64,000 bases of DNA from Agapanthus africanus (lineage: Eukaryota > Streptophyta > Magnoliopsida > Asparagales > Amaryllidaceae). Each line of letters begins with the position of its first letter. Positions within the stretch are counted from its first letter, which is position 1. Both the position numbers and the translations under genes were made by a program. The stretch is taken from contig JASDDO010000006.1 of NCBI GenBank assembly GCA_030015575.1, forward strand, positions 105,826,045-105,890,044. The letters run 5' to 3'. Positions 1 through 11,911 of the stretch are shown piece by piece. The notes beneath the pieces are model-generated. The model ran no database searches. It was not told where the DNA came from and was given only the letters and a program-made list of their open reading frames with translations.

Positions 1-935
1 TCGGCTCGTACGGTAAATCATCGTATGGCATCCCAACAGCTGGGTACGGGTCAACATCTCACTATCTCATCACATAACAGGTATCACTATCATCAGATCA
101 TATAATCTGCGGTACTACTCTATGTCTAGTACAAATCGATACCATCAATAAAGTATGCATGCGGGGGTAAACATACATCCCAAGCCCGCAAGAATCACAA
201 GTCATATCCCAAATATGAATCATATCAAATCACCGATCTCGCGGCACAAAGCCCACATCATCGACTCATCTCCAAAGTCATCCCATATCATCAAACACAG
301 TGCAAGTATAATGAATATGCAAGGTTGTGCGTGCTGGTGTACCTCTATCCTAGGGCTCGCAACTAGGAACTACGCTAGTTATTTCTATCTCTGACTAACC
401 ATAACACACTACAACTATCACTTAAATAAACTACATAGTATACTATCTACGGACTGCGGGGGTGCTATACGCCATCCACCCGACTTCCCCCTGTAGATAT
501 AATCTACTCACCTTGCGTCTCCATCTTTCGATGTCACCACGCGTTTGCTCGTCGTCCCGTAGTCTTTATAGGGTACCTACACATCAAAATATCGTATTTG
601 CGCATTAAAACCAAATCAAAACTAAAACGGCACATAAAATCCAAAACGATACGATAAGGGGCCTATAGGTGAGAACCTATGGCACGCCTTCAAAACCATC
701 AATAAATCCTCTATATCGTCGTATAAACGCCAAATAGTCGAGGCAAAACACAATCCACAATTGCAGAATTAAAAATACGGAATACAGAAACATGAATCTA
801 AAACAGCAACTTAGGAAATATGTCCCAGATTTCACCCTAAGTCACTTTATACAAATCTATATATACCAGGGGCCTAACATGAACATGTAGGAGCTACAGA
901 ACCAACACGAGCCAAAATGGTGGGACCCAGGCCGC

Positions 936-967
936 AATTGGCGGCCAAAGGGAATAAATTGGCGGCC
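936..967. repeat. Short GC-rich direct repeat
   Basis: AATTGGCGGCC occurs twice, 21 bases apart, and the first copy forms GGCCGC-AATTG-GCGGCC with the bases before it. It resembles, weakly, the GC-rich paired palindromes found in the copia leaders and Athila-like LTRs. Confidence 0.5.
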
Positions 968-1344
968 GGGAAGAAGAAGTGGGAGCTGGGGTCTTGGGGT
1001 TATCTTTCTGGGTGCCTGCACATACCACTGTCCAATCAATTTTATTTTAGCATACCTCGTATGATAGCAGATTCCATAAACACTACACAGATTTCACAAT
1101 ATTTCCGATATCGGTTTCTAAAATCCGTATTCTGGTTTAAGCTTCAGGTTTTGGGTTCCAATTCATACACTAGGGTGATGGTATAACCTCTACTAACCTC
1201 AATTTCACAATACAACACCAATTTCCCTCAAACACTAACTTGGTTATCCTCAAGTCCACAAAAATCCACAATATCGGTTCTAAACTAAACATGGGGTATA
1301 AGTAATGCATAAACCAAGTTAATGATTCAGAAATTACCTCATTT

Positions 1345-1372
1345 GGCAACTCAAGAAAATTCTTGAGTTGCC
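1345..1372. repeat. 28-bp perfect palindrome
   Basis: Two 13-base arms, GGCAACTCAAGAA and its exact reverse complement, flank a central AA. It lies inside the chromovirus-like LTR, downstream of the TATA-like site. It could be a dimeric protein site or an RNA hairpin; nothing shows which. Confidence 0.8.
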
Positions 1373-2015
1373 CCTAGTGGCCAAAATCCAAGCTTTCTTG
1401 GTCCATCATGAAGGTCTTGAGCTTGTGCATCTTTTTAGTGAAATGAGGGTAGGGTTTTGAGTTTGTTTTCAAGGTGATTTGAGGAGTTGAAGAGGGGAGG
1501 GAGATGAAGGAGGAGGAGCAGCAGCAAGCAAGGAAGGGGGAGAGAGAAACTAGTGAAGGAAATGGCTAAGTCTCTTGGTCAAATGAAACCCATACCTCTC
1601 TCTCTCACCAACCATCCAATTCTTTATTCTTTTCTCTTTTTCTTTCTCCTTTCTTCTCTCTTAATCTCCCAAAATCCTTCTTACATAAATAGTAAACCCA
1701 AATGAGAAACCATGGCAAGAAAAATGCACAAGTGTAGAAAAAAGTGATATGTGCATGTTTTGCTCAAATTTGCTAAAAAAACCGATTAGCGATTTTTAAT
1801 CGCGATTAGCACTAATTTAGTATATAACTAATCAATTAAACTTAGAAATGGCATAATTCTCTAATTTACCCTATTTTAGAATTTTCCATAATTTTTCTCA
1901 AATTTTTCCTATTTATTTGCATTTAATAATTCCAAAATATTAAAATATTCAATAAAATAATATTAAATTATAAAAATTCCCAAAATTAATATTTTATCTT
2001 TTTGAAAATGTTACA

Positions 2016-2388
2016 GTGGGACAGACCGTCTCCCACGCTGGGATGAGAAGCGCATACGCTAGTCTACTCCGGAGTATCGATGCCCTGTCTCGATAGTCCT
2101 ACGACTAGGGACCTGTATAAGGATGTGCTTATGGATTACCCAGCCCCCACGAGTGTGAGCGCCATCACAACGCTGGTAATCAAGCAAAGATCTTAAGGGC
2201 TCTACTAATATGTATATAAGTGATATGCTAAAATAAACACATGCACATATTAAAGCAGAGACAAACCAAGTAGCATACTACCATTTCGAGCAAGATTGTA
2301 TATACAACTGTGAATATCCCAAGCTTCCATCAAGTAATATACATACTAGTATGATACAGTAATGGCCTCTAGGGCATATACACTAACA
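2016..2388 (-). mobile_element. Diverged Ty1/copia LTR fragment
   Basis: The fragment matches the terminal part of the minus-strand copia LTRs seen elsewhere in the window: ATACGCTAGTCTACTC, the GATGCCCTGTCTCGATA stretch, GGCCTCTAGGGCATATAC, and the terminal CTAACA at 2388. It differs far more from the other LTRs than they do from one another, so it is an older subfamily or copy. Its left part is cut by the chromovirus-like terminus at 2015. Its right terminus abuts Athila-like pol, which fits an insertion into that gene. Confidence 0.8.
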
Positions 2389-3960
2389 AAAAGAACTTTT
2401 GGCGGTTGTATTTGCATTAGAAAAATTCAGGCCTTACTTAATTGGCTCACCTATAGTTGTGTACACTAACCATTCCGCCTTAAAACATTTTCTGGCGAAG
2501 AAAGATGCAAAAGGTCGACTAATACGTTGGATCCTTCTGTTAGAAGAATTTTATCTTGTTATCAAAGATAAGAAAGGATGTGAAAACGTAGTAGCCGACC
2601 ATCTTTCATGCATCTCTTCTTCCCCTGTGACCCTGCCGATCAATGATTCATTTCCTGACGAACAACTCTTGAGCGTATCCAATGAACCATGGTTTAGGGA
2701 TATTGTGAACTATCTTGTCACGGGACTTATACCCAGCGATTGGTCAAAACAGGACAAATACCGTTTTCTATCCCAAGTAAAATACTTTTACTGGGACGAT
2801 CCTTACTTGTTTAAGTATTGTCCTGATCAGATTATTCGCCGGTGTGTCCTGAAAGAAGAGTTCAAGAGTGTTCTTTCTCTTTGGCATGATCAGGCCTGTG
2901 GGGGTCACTTTGGTCCTAAAAAGACGGCGGAGAAGGTTTTACAATGTGGATTTTATTGGCCGACCTTGTTCAAGGACGCATTTGACTATTGCAAAACCTG
3001 TACACAATGTCAGTACACGGGTAGAATCTCCCGGAGAAATGAAATGCCTCAGCAACCCATCTTGGTTGTTGAAATATTCGATATTTGGGGAATTGATTTT
3101 ATGGGTCCCTTTCCCAACTCCTTTGGAAATTTGTACATACTGCTGGCGGTTGATTATGTCTCAAAGTGGGTTGAAGCCATTCCATGTCGCACTAATGACA
3201 GAAAAGTTGTCATTAAGTTCTTGAAAGAGAATATCTTTTCGCGATTTGGACACCCACCCGCTATTATTAGCGATAATGGGACACATTTCTGCAACAGGTC
3301 TTTCGAGACTTTGATATGGAAATACTCAATCAACCACTGACTTTCTACACCCTATCATCCCCAAACAAGCGGGCAGGCTGAAATCTCAAACAGACAGATC
3401 AAACTAATCCTGGAGAAGACTGTTGCTAAGAATAGAAAATACTGGTCGGCCAAACTGACGGATGCTCTTTGGGCATTTCGAACTGCATTTAAAACCGACC
3501 TAGGGATGTCTCCATATAGGATAGTGTTTGGGAAGGCATGTCACTTACCCGTCGAGATTGAGCATAAAGCATTGTGGGCTATTAAGGAAATCAACTTTGA
3601 CCTAAACCAAGCCTGCAACTTTCGGAAGCTACAAATAAATGAGCTAAGCGAACTCCGCGATGAAGCTTATGATAACGCTGTGATCATAAAGAATAGGACT
3701 AAGGTTTTTCATGATAAAAACATTTTGAGGAAAAACATTTTCACCTGGTCAACAAGTCCTTCTTTATGATTCACGACTACACCTTCATGCCGGTAAGCTC
3801 CGATCTCGGTGGAAGGGACCTTTTGTTGTGCGGTCTGTATACCCGCACGGGGCAGTAGAAGTAGAAAATGTTAAAAACGGCACATTTTTTAAAGTGAATG
3901 GACATAGACTAAAGCCGTGTTTTTCCACTGACCCCACGGAGGAGCTCCTGTTCTTATAGG
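2389..3960 (+). pseudogene. G1 pol remnant: RNase H and integrase
   Basis: Domains in order: RNase H ([13 protein letters not shown], then [11 protein letters not shown] and a later NVVADHLS); the zinc-binding HHCC domain of integrase ([10 protein letters not shown] ... CKTCTQCQ); the integrase core ([10 protein letters not shown] with the first catalytic Asp, IISDNGTHF with the second, and the third-acid region in the next part); and the C-terminal region with [16 protein letters not shown] and HDKNI. This order, integrase after RNase H, is that of Ty3/gypsy. Sequence style is Athila. Broken, about two or three breaks, and without its 5' half. Confidence 0.85.
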
Positions 3961-4142
3961 AGCCATTTTATTTGGATTAAAATTCCTCCGTCTCACCTTC
4001 ATGTTCTGCATATCACTGCATCATCTTTTTGAATGGAGGTGAGTGAAAAGAGTAAGTTTGGGGGAGATTCTTCACTTATATATTTTGCCCCCACTAATAA
4101 ATTCCTCCCAGGCTTACAGGTTTTGTAAATATAGCTGTTGGC

Positions 4143-4180
4143 AACAGTGAGGACACTGTTGAAAACAAGTTTGGGGGAGG
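4143..4180 (+). other. Hairpin followed by polypurine-like tract (G1)
   Basis: AACAGTG and CACTGTT pair around AGGA, and AAGTTTGGGGGAGG follows within seven bases. The same pairing and order is found twice in G2 (53862 and 53989). Confidence 0.65.
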
Positions 4181-5229
4181 TTTGTGTTTATTTTTTGCAT
4201 CATTTGCATATCATTTGCATAAGCACAAAACATTTCTTTTAAAAGAAAAACCTATAAAAATTTAAAAATTTTCAAAAACTATAAAAATTTAAAATTTCAA
4301 AATATAAAAATATTTTAACATTTAAACAATTTTTGTACATAAATAAGATAATGAAAGTTTAGATAGTGAAAAATTACATACATGAGATTAGAAAAATTTA
4401 AGAAAACCTAGAAAATTAGAAGTTTTCTTATACGAACTAGTAATAAGTAGTTATGAGCCGTTGTCCCAAGGGTTAGTAAGATGAAGGAAATCACTAATCT
4501 GAGGATAAAAATAAGTCTGAAAAATAGTTTCTATTCTGGATGCCAAACATTTTGAACGTTGATACCCTGCTATTCGCACTTACACACGTCTTAAAGCCCG
4601 GGATAGTAGAAGATACCTTGAAATGCTCTTGTCTTAAAGCCAAAAGTATGAAGGAAATAAAAAAATGAAGAAAATATAAAGTGGTGAGAAAAATGAACAC
4701 TGGTTTTGTTATCGCCAAGGAAGCAAAAAAAAAAAAATATAGCGAGGGTGCCTCTTCACCTGGTGCCCTAAGGCCAACTGGTCTGGGAGTCACTGCTATG
4801 CCTGAGATGGTGCAAGACGAGGAAAATACACCAAGTAAGCAAGCACAGGAGTAATCGGTCGGTTAGTACCTCAAGAAGTATTAACGGTCGCATGAAAGTG
4901 TGTGAGCAATCTCATCTAAATATTCATTAATTAAAATGTACTGAGGCTGATGGGCAAGAGTATGATAGCTTGAATTGAATTCTCCGGGTGTAGGGATGTC
5001 TTTACACACACGCAGGGTTATATGATCGATGTTTGGAAGAAAGATAGGAATAAAGAATAAGACGATGTTTTATTGAGGGAGTACGTGATTTCTGACATCT
5101 TTTTATGACCATTAAGATAGGGCTCATGACAACCGAAAAGCTAGCTTAGTTGGAAACCCGAATTTTCAAAGTCTTTCTTTTACAATTCTTTTCTTTAAAT
5201 GTAATATTCACGGTCTTCCTTTTATTATT

Positions 5230-5352
5230 GGATTTTATGGGTGCAATCCGCTAAAAACCCTCAGGAGACAACACTCCTCCTCCTATGGACACCTAGAGGT
5301 TTAAAGGCTTGTTGCACGTGCTCAGTGCAATCGTGTTGCCTACGAAAGTGTG
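5230..5352 (+). other. Structured noncoding block shared with G2
   Basis: Shares long runs with 55273-55395 in G2. It can form AGGAG-ACAACA-CTCCT and TTGCAC-GTGCTCA-GTGCAA. It lies some 90 bases upstream of the 3' LTR. Confidence 0.7.
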
Positions 5353-5833
5353 CTAGTTAGTTTTTCCTCTTTTTTCTCCTTCTCTTTTTAATAAAACGGT
5401 TCGCTCGAGAAGATCGAAAATAAGTTTGGGGGAATTTGATCAGTCGAAAATACTGCATCTTTTAATCGGCAATTTCCCTATCATTTGCACTCATCTAGAA
5501 GTGTTCGGCATTCATATAGCACATATTAGCAAAACAGTCGTTAAATATCAGATTGCATGTGTTAGACTCTAAAACCGGCACTATGAAGGAAATTGACTGC
5601 ATTTCATAGCATGACATCATTCCTATATATCGCAACTTGTGTTTCGAAGTCTATGCAGGAAAATACAGAAGATCGGTCAAATTTACAAACGAAGACTGTT
5701 AAAAAGACGCCAACTCATGGATTTGGAATCTGGTATTGATCTAAGAAGCATTAAGAGATTCAACATAGCAGGAAATACATCAAAAGACATAGGAGAGAAA
5801 CAGAAGAAAGATGAAGCCCTCAAGCCACCATAC

Positions 5834-5877
5834 GGCCGCGGAACCGCGGCCGGAGCCGCCTTGCGCCGCGGTTCCGA
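5834..5877. repeat. GC-rich paired palindrome (G1 LTR)
   Basis: GGAACCGCGGC and GCCGCGGTTCC are exact reverse complements about 14 bases apart, in the U3 some 240-280 bases before the TATA box. Confidence 0.8.
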
Positions 5878-6115
5878 AGCGGCGCCACCACGTCAGCCCT
5901 CCAACTTTGCTGCAATATCTCCACCTCAGCTCCTATGGCTCTTCAAGACACTACATTTTCCAGAAGACCCCAGAAGCTTCTCCCAGTTCAGCAAACTAGG
6001 GTTTCTAAAGCTAAACATTCCTAGCTTAAAGCCTAAGCTAAGCTCCTAACTAACTTACAACAAACTTTTGGAGGGAATTGCAAATTCAAAACCTAGACTT
6101 AGGGTTTGGGAAACC

Positions 6116-6123
6116 TATAAATA
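6116..6123 (+). promoter_or_regulatory. TATA box of G1 LTR
   Basis: CCTATAAATAG matches the plant TATA consensus and sits where U3 should end. G2 has CCTATAAATAC at the equivalent place. Confidence 0.75.
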
Positions 6124-7274
6124 GACCCCTAGGCTCACTTGTAATCTAATCCATTATCATATGATCTCATATCATAGATCTTAGAAAACTCATTGTTGGC
6201 TAAGCCCTAGTTCTTCATCTACCCACATTCTTGCCATCTCCAAACCCTAACCCTAATCCAATCTAGAAATACCCAATTCAAGATCCATGGAGTTCAAGCA
6301 AAGCAAGTCTTCAAGCATCCTTTAGAAGCAAAGCCGGTATTCAACGGAGCACGAGATCGAAGCGATCCAAGACTCAAGAAGCCGAGCGATGCAAGATTCG
6401 ACGAGCGAAGTTCCTACCTCTTGTAAATCTCGAGAGTTGTAACTACTTGTTGATGTAATAAAGGTGAAGATTCTTTAACTTGTTTACATTTCAATTCAAG
6501 CATTATGATTCATTTAGATTCTTGAATATGTACTTTGTGATGATGCTTGAATAAAACTCCGCTCGTGGAGGAATCGAAACAATTGTAAAATGATGATGTT
6601 GATGAATTATTAAACGTTTTATTAAGTCTTAAAGCAATTGTAAATTCTTGAAAATCGATTGATCGATGATCTAGATCGATGCGAATGTGTTCTTAATTCC
6701 TTTCGCACAATCTAGAGATCGACAATTAATCATTCGGCTTTCAAGAAGCTATCTAGTGAATATTATTCATCGAAAGGACAAAGGATAGGATGAGGAACCC
6801 TAATTTCTCGCAAGATCCTTGATCCTCGATGAATTCAACATCGATTTAGCATCAATTTGTTACTAGATAAGAAATCGTAATCTTGAATCTTCATCACATC
6901 TACAATTTACTCGATTCCTACGAGCTTTACTTCAAATCTTAAAACCCTAAAGTGATTGGAATTCTATCGAAACTCGATTCTCTATTTTTATCATTTTCTT
7001 GATTCTTGATTAGAATAGTGACACTTGAAACCCATCGATAAAAATCTTGAATCATGTTTGCTTTTCTTTTCTATTAACTTTTCAATTCAAACAAATCAAA
7101 ATTACAAACGAATCGCACAATCCCTATGGACGATCCGCACTCGCTAAGGATCTACATCCGACACCGTAGTTGATTGCGGTTAAATAATTCTTTGATTGTG
7201 AATTTTATTCATTTTCTAAATACTGACAAAAAGAAACTTATTCGAGTTAAACCGACACACAAAGAAAAAGATCA

Positions 7275-7333
7275 ATCATGTAGCATACTCACTAAGTGTA
7301 GTGAGCATGTATCAAGCAAATCCTGGAGAGAGT
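7275..7333 (+). pseudogene. C00 pol fragment, left side of the nest
   Basis: About 59 bases match the copia pol stretch encoding the end of RT (compare 38442-38500: GTAGCATACTCACTAAGTGT). The last five bases, AGAGT, are the left copy of the target duplication of C0; the same stretch continues at 57418. This anchors C00 as the oldest copia layer. Confidence 0.8.
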
Positions 7334-8479
7334 TATTAGATATATGTATGCCCTAGAGGCCATTATTGTACAAGAGATGTATAATGTAGTGGATGCTGGG
7401 ACATATATAGGGAGGACTTTCTTGCTCGACATGATAGTACGCTATCTGGTTGCTCTTTATCTTAACATGTATACTTATTGTCTCTCTGTTACATGTTGAT
7501 AAAGCCCTTAGGATGTGTACTCGACTTCTAGGACTATGATGTAGATCATACTAGTAGGGCCTGGGTAGTCCATGAGTACATCCTTCAATGTTCCTAGTCG
7601 TTGGAATATCGAGACGGGGCATCGATATTCCAGAGTAGACTAGCGTATATCTTCTCGACCCATGTGATGGGCGATGGATGATCCCATATCCATTGGTGTT
7701 TGACATCAGAGACGGTATGCGGGTGCTCGGTGGAGACTGGGTACACTGAACGGACTCGTCGAGAACTCCCAGATGGTATTATACCTCACGTCAGATGGCA
7801 GTTCTCTGGTGACACTGGTATAGCTTAGTCTGTTGACCCGAGATCGTCATAGAGTCTTGTTTGTCTCCCACTGTGCTTTGATTTCCACCCTACCACGGCT
7901 CTACTGAGGCGTGCAAACAGGTGGTTTTTAGGTACAGTCCCGATTCACATGGAGGTAATGAGCGATAGGAGGGGATTCGTCTCTCCGGTATTGGGGGTTG
8001 ATGTTGCGCTATGCTCGACTGGACATAAATGGAAATCCCTGGACAGGGTTGCAGTGATTTACTGGTAAGTGTTATCAGTAGTTTCACTCTTGTTGTGGAC
8101 CTTACATCGGCATGACTTATCAAGCTACCGGGGTCTGACGTTTACCACCCCTAGGCGAGATATGCGACATATCAGACGAACAGACCGGACTGTGCGGTAA
8201 GTGTTACTGATTGGATTCGCAGGAGTGTGAGCAGGCTTGCTCGTTGATCTTATGATCGCTCAATATCCGGGTGGCCGTTACGTTTGGAAGACCGCTTGCG
8301 GCTTGTGGGTGATTGATCTGATCACCACCTACTGCCGGCGTATTGACGAGTCTTTAGAGTCCTACACAGAGGTTTCCTGGCTCAAGCGAAACGAAATAGG
8401 AGCGCATATGAGATATGTGCGGGACCGAGAATAATACCAGTATGTGATACTTTATTCTATTCTCGCGATTTGTATCAAC

Positions 8480-8602
8480 AGTCGGTTATATGAGATATAG
8501 CCGGGTTACCGAATCAAGTGTTGATTCGATATATTGATACACTTGATATTAGTCGGTTATATACGATATGACCGGATCGTTAAATCAAGTGTTGATTTAA
8601 TG
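8480..8602 (+). repeat. Twofold repeat with palindromes in copia LTR
   Basis: Two units of about 80 bases each carry TCGGTTATAT-NN-GATAT and then a palindrome: GAATCAA-GTG-TTGATTC in the first and AAATCAA-GTG-TTGATTT in the second. The flanks differ between units but stay complementary. The same pair is in every LTR of the family. Confidence 0.75.
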
Positions 8603-9036
8603 ATTTATTGTATAATTATATATTTGATATATTACTTTACATTAACTAGTATTGGTTCACTTAAGATTGATTTTCTCACTTCATGTGCACAAGTAGTATA
8701 TATGATATATGTTTGTGCACTAGTTTGTATCATGATTGATGATACATGCAAACATGGGTGTGTGTGTGACATACACTATGTTGATAATAATTTAGGTTTT
8801 TATTTATCTTAATTATTCAAAATGGTGTCTTCTTTTGTCATGGCTTGAAGCTTCATGAAGCTTGAAGCAACTTTGACAAAGTCCACTCATTTTGTCTTGT
8901 TTAAGATATTCATTAACCAAACCATTATAATTAACTATGGTTTAGTCTCTACAAAGGTTAGCTCACCCATGGTTGCATTATGATAGACTTCACTTGATTA
9001 TTCTTTTTAAATAATTCATTTTTTTCTTTATTATTT

Positions 9037-9060
9037 TCTTCTTCTTCTTCTTCTTCTTCA
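9037..9060. repeat. CTT microsatellite
   Basis: About seven CTT units followed by AAGAAGAAG, so it is also partly palindromic. The C0 3' LTR at 49080-49105 has a shorter version, so it changed length after insertion. Confidence 0.85.
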
Positions 9061-9490
9061 AGAAGAAGAAAGCTTGCTAGAAAAATTTTCAAGTGAAGAA
9101 ATAGAGTGAGAAATCCAAATCTAAAATGAACTCATTTCCTATTTCATCATCCTCTACTACTTGCCATTTAGTTTAGGGTGTTCTCTTCACAAAGTTCTTG
9201 ACCTAGTGAAGATGGAGCTTGAGTTTGAGTCTCCTCGACGTAGATCATCTTCGGCCTCGAAGTCAACAACCTAACTCGCTCATTTCTCCGAGGAAACCAT
9301 CGCTAGAGTCCGGGATCCCGATGATTGCAGCGAAGGGGCGTCAACATGGAGCTTTAGAAATGAAGGACCGGATCTACAAAGGTTGTAATCCCTTTCACTT
9401 GTAGTTAAAATGTTTAACATGCTAGTTTTCGCATAATCTCTAGTATACGATCTTGGTTAGGGTTGTTCGGCACAGCTATTTTTTTGAATC

Positions 9491-9669
9491 TGTTAGTTAT
9501 GTATATGCCCTAGAGGCCATTGTTGTACATTTGATGTATATTATGATGGATGCATAGATATATACAGAGAGGACTTTCTTGCTCGTCATGATAGTATGCT
9601 ATTTGGTTTTACTTTATCTTAACATGTTGACTTGTAATTGTTTACTGTCTTTCTCTCACATGTTGATAA
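9491..9669 (+). repeat. C3 5' LTR, first part
   Basis: TGTTAGTTATGTATATGCCC to GTTGATAA, matching the first 179 bases of the LTR at 39081. The last five bases, GATAA, are repeated at 20608-20612 on the other side of C1. Confidence 0.88.
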
Positions 9670-9756
9670 TAAAGGACTCCACCCGGATGTTTAATGCTCT
9701 ATGAACCTTCACTAGTGTGCCTAGGAACCCTACAGTGGTATCAGAGGTCCCTTCGC
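9670..9756. other. Patchwork left end of C1
   Basis: In order: 17 bases of RNase H on the minus strand (AAGGACTCCACCCGG), an LTR tail on the plus strand (GCTCTATGAACC...CCCTACA), a copia primer site on the plus strand (TGGTATCAGAG, 9736), and a dozen LTR bases on the minus strand (TCCCTTCGCCG). Each piece has a clear source elsewhere in the family. Confidence 0.75.
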
Positions 9757-11897
9757 CGAATAAAATTCTACATGTGCCGAACAACCTAAAGACGGGATCT
9801 TTGCTAGATTATTAGGGTTTAGCATGCAAGATAACATCTTTTTATCTAAGTGTGAGGGATTACAACCTTTGTAGTCCGCTCCTTCACTTCACAAGCTCCG
9901 AGTAGATGTCCCTTCGCCGCGATCCATGATCTCCCGGACTCAAGAGAGGCTCCACGACTCGAACGATCCATGCTAGCTTGAAGTGTTCCGAATCTCCGAT
10001 GATCTACGTCGAAGTTGCAAAAACCCAAGCTTTCTCACTATAAAGAGATGAACACCCTAATCTCATGAGCTAGATGAGATGAGGATGAGGGAGTAGTATT
10101 TATGCTTTCTTTTTATTCACTTTCTAACTTGAAATCAACACATAAGAATTAACTAGTAAGCTTTTTCTTTTAGAACTCAAGAGAGAAGAAGATGATAATG
10201 GAAAAGATAATCCTTTTGTGATGAATAGAAAAGAAATCTATATGATTGATATATCAACCATGGTCAAGGATGAGTGGCTAAGAAGTTGTAGAGAATAAAC
10301 TAGAATTAGGGTTTGGTTAGGTTAAGGATAAATATCAACCATAATATCTTAACCAAGACAAAAGGAAAAGCTTCTAGAATGTGCAAGAAGAAGCTAACCC
10401 TAATCAAACCCTAATCCCATTTAATCATCCTTAAACATGTTTAATAATAAATCATATCATGTCACAATAATATATATCACATATATATTATATATTTGCA
10501 ACAAAAGAAAATAATACATTTAACATATATCGCATATATATCAATGTATTAATCCAGTGAGAAAATGAAATAATAAAGTGAGCCAATATTAGATAATGTA
10601 ATACGATATATCATATATACTATTATACATTAAATTATCGAATCAACACTTGATCCAACGATCCGGCTATATCGAATATAACCGGCTAATATATCATGTA
10701 CCGATTCATCGAATCAACACTTGATCTGATGTCCCGATTCATATCAAAATATCTCGAGAATATAATACGGTATCTCATATCGCATTATCCTCGGTCCAAC
10801 ACATATCACATACGTGCCTCTACTCCATTTCTCCTGAGCCAAGAAACTTCTGTGTAGGACTCTAAAGAATCGTCAATACGCCGGTAGCAGGTGATGATCA
10901 TATCAAACACCCACAAGCTGCAACCGGTCAGCTAAACATAACAGCCACCCAGGTATTGAGCGATCAGAAGATCAACAAGCTAGCCTGTGCGTTCTCCTGT
11001 GAATCCAATCAGTAACACTCCTGTACAGTCCGGTCTGTTCGTCTGATATGTCGCATATCAAGTCTAGGGGTGGTAAATGTCAGACCCCAGTAACCGATAA
11101 GTCGTGTCGATATGAGGCTCATAACAGGTCGAGAAACTACTAGTAACACTTACCAGTAAATCTCTATATCAGCCCTGGCCAGGGATTTCCAGTTATAGCC
11201 AATCGAACACAGCACAACATCAACTCCCTATACCGGGAGAGACGAATCCCCTCCTATCGCTCATTGCCTCCATGTGATTCGGGACTGTACCCAAAAGCCA
11301 CCGTTTTGCATGCCCTCGTGGACGTGGTAAGGTGGAAATCAAAACACAGTGGGAATCACACAAGACTCTATGACGATATCGGGTCTACAGACTACCCTGT
11401 ACCAGTGTCACCGGAGAACTGCCATCTGACATGTGGTATATCACCAACTGGGAGTTCTTGGCAAGTCCGTCCAGTGTACCCAGTCTCCACTGAGCACCCG
11501 TGCATCATCCTTGATGTCAAACACCGATGGATATGGGATCATCCATCGCCCATCATATGGGTCAAGATGCGTATACGCTAGTCTACTCTGGTGTATCGAT
11601 GCCCTGTCTCGATATACCCTCGACTAGGAACAGTTATAGGATGTACTCATCGACTACTATGGCCCTACTAGTATGATCTCATCATAGTCCCAGTAGTCGA
11701 GTACAGATCCTAAGGGCTTTATCAACATGTGAGAGTAAGACAGTAATCCAATACAAGTCAACATGTTAAGATAAAGTGAAACCAAATAGCATACTATCAT
11801 GACGAGCAAGAAAATCCTCTCTGTATATATCCAAGCATCCATTATAATATACATCAAATGTACAACAATGGCCTCTAGGGCATATACATAACTAACA
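9757..11897 (-). repeat. C1 3' LTR
   Basis: Minus-strand LTR ending CATAACTAACA at 11897, next to the polypurine tract ATCTCCCAC (plus-strand reading). The terminal bases at the other end are replaced by the patchwork. It contains the family's palindromes near 10640 and 10711. Confidence 0.85.
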
Positions 11898-11911
11898 ATC
11901 TCCCACTTGCA

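Larger units (their letters stand above)
1..2015 (-). mobile_element. Chromovirus-like LTR, runs off left edge (tentative)
   Basis: Read on the minus strand, this begins at 2015 with TGTAACATTTTC, followed by an AT-rich stretch, which is the usual look of a Ty3/gypsy chromovirus LTR start. A TATA-like TATTTATG lies near 1690 on the minus strand, and a long transcribed-looking stretch follows. No primer binding site, pol motif or convincing frame is seen before position 1, so this is either a long LTR or LTR plus leader. The terminus lies exactly against a copia LTR fragment, which fits insertion into it. The left half may instead be another repeat. Confidence 0.45.
3961..5436 (+). other. G1 3' noncoding region
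   Basis: No frame of note. It holds three AAGTTTGGGGG tracts (near 4053, 4168 and 5422). The second is preceded by the small hairpin ACAGTG-AGGA-CACTGT, and the last abuts the LTR as polypurine tract. A block at 5230-5352 is shared with G2. Long 3' noncoding regions are usual in the Athila lineage, where some members carry an env-like frame; none is visible here. Confidence 0.75.
2389..7274 (+). mobile_element. G1: Athila-like Ty3/gypsy element, 3' part
   Basis: Order: end of reverse transcriptase and RNase H, integrase, long 3' noncoding region, 3' LTR. The integrase ends with the Athila-type stretch [21 protein letters not shown], and the noncoding part carries repeated AAGTTTGGGGG tracts. 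The 5' half is absent from the window because a copia LTR lies against it at 2388. The right end ...GATCA at 7274 aligns with the LTR end of G2, and copia pol follows at once, so G1 probably inserted into the copia element C00. The element is broken and incomplete. Confidence 0.85.
5437..7274 (+). repeat. G1 3' LTR
   Basis: Starts TGATCAGTCG directly after the polypurine tract AAGTTTGGGGGAATT and ends ...GATCA, about 1.84 kb. The first 30 bases (AATACTGCAT) and the last part (GCGGTTAAAT..., CCGACAC...) align with the G2 LTR. It holds a GC-rich paired palindrome, a TATA box and a long transcribed part with CT-rich runs. No intact partner LTR is present, so no age estimate is possible. Confidence 0.8.
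7334..9490 (+). repeat. C0 5' LTR, first part
   Basis: Begins TATTAGATATATG, aligned to TGTTAGTTATATG of the 3' LTR. Runs up to the GAATC that C3 duplicated at insertion. U3 starts with the family hallmark GCCCTAGAGGCC. A repeated unit at 8490-8600 holds two ATCAAGTGTTGAT palindromes, each next to a GGTTATAT / ATATRRCCGG hairpin. The last 52 bases of this LTR are at 41277-41328. Confidence 0.88.

Noticed and set aside
1-1200. Possible host gene or UTR at the left edge
   Set aside because: Short frames only, no domain or splice pattern, and repeat-like sequence. Left as part of a tentative LTR.
2868-3224. A 118-codon frame overlapping G1 pol
   Set aside because: It is another frame of the integrase-coding stretch, which has clear domain motifs in its own frame.
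6240-6260. Telomere-like CCCTAACCCTAA run
   Set aside because: Only two to three units within the G1 LTR; too short to be an interstitial telomere array.
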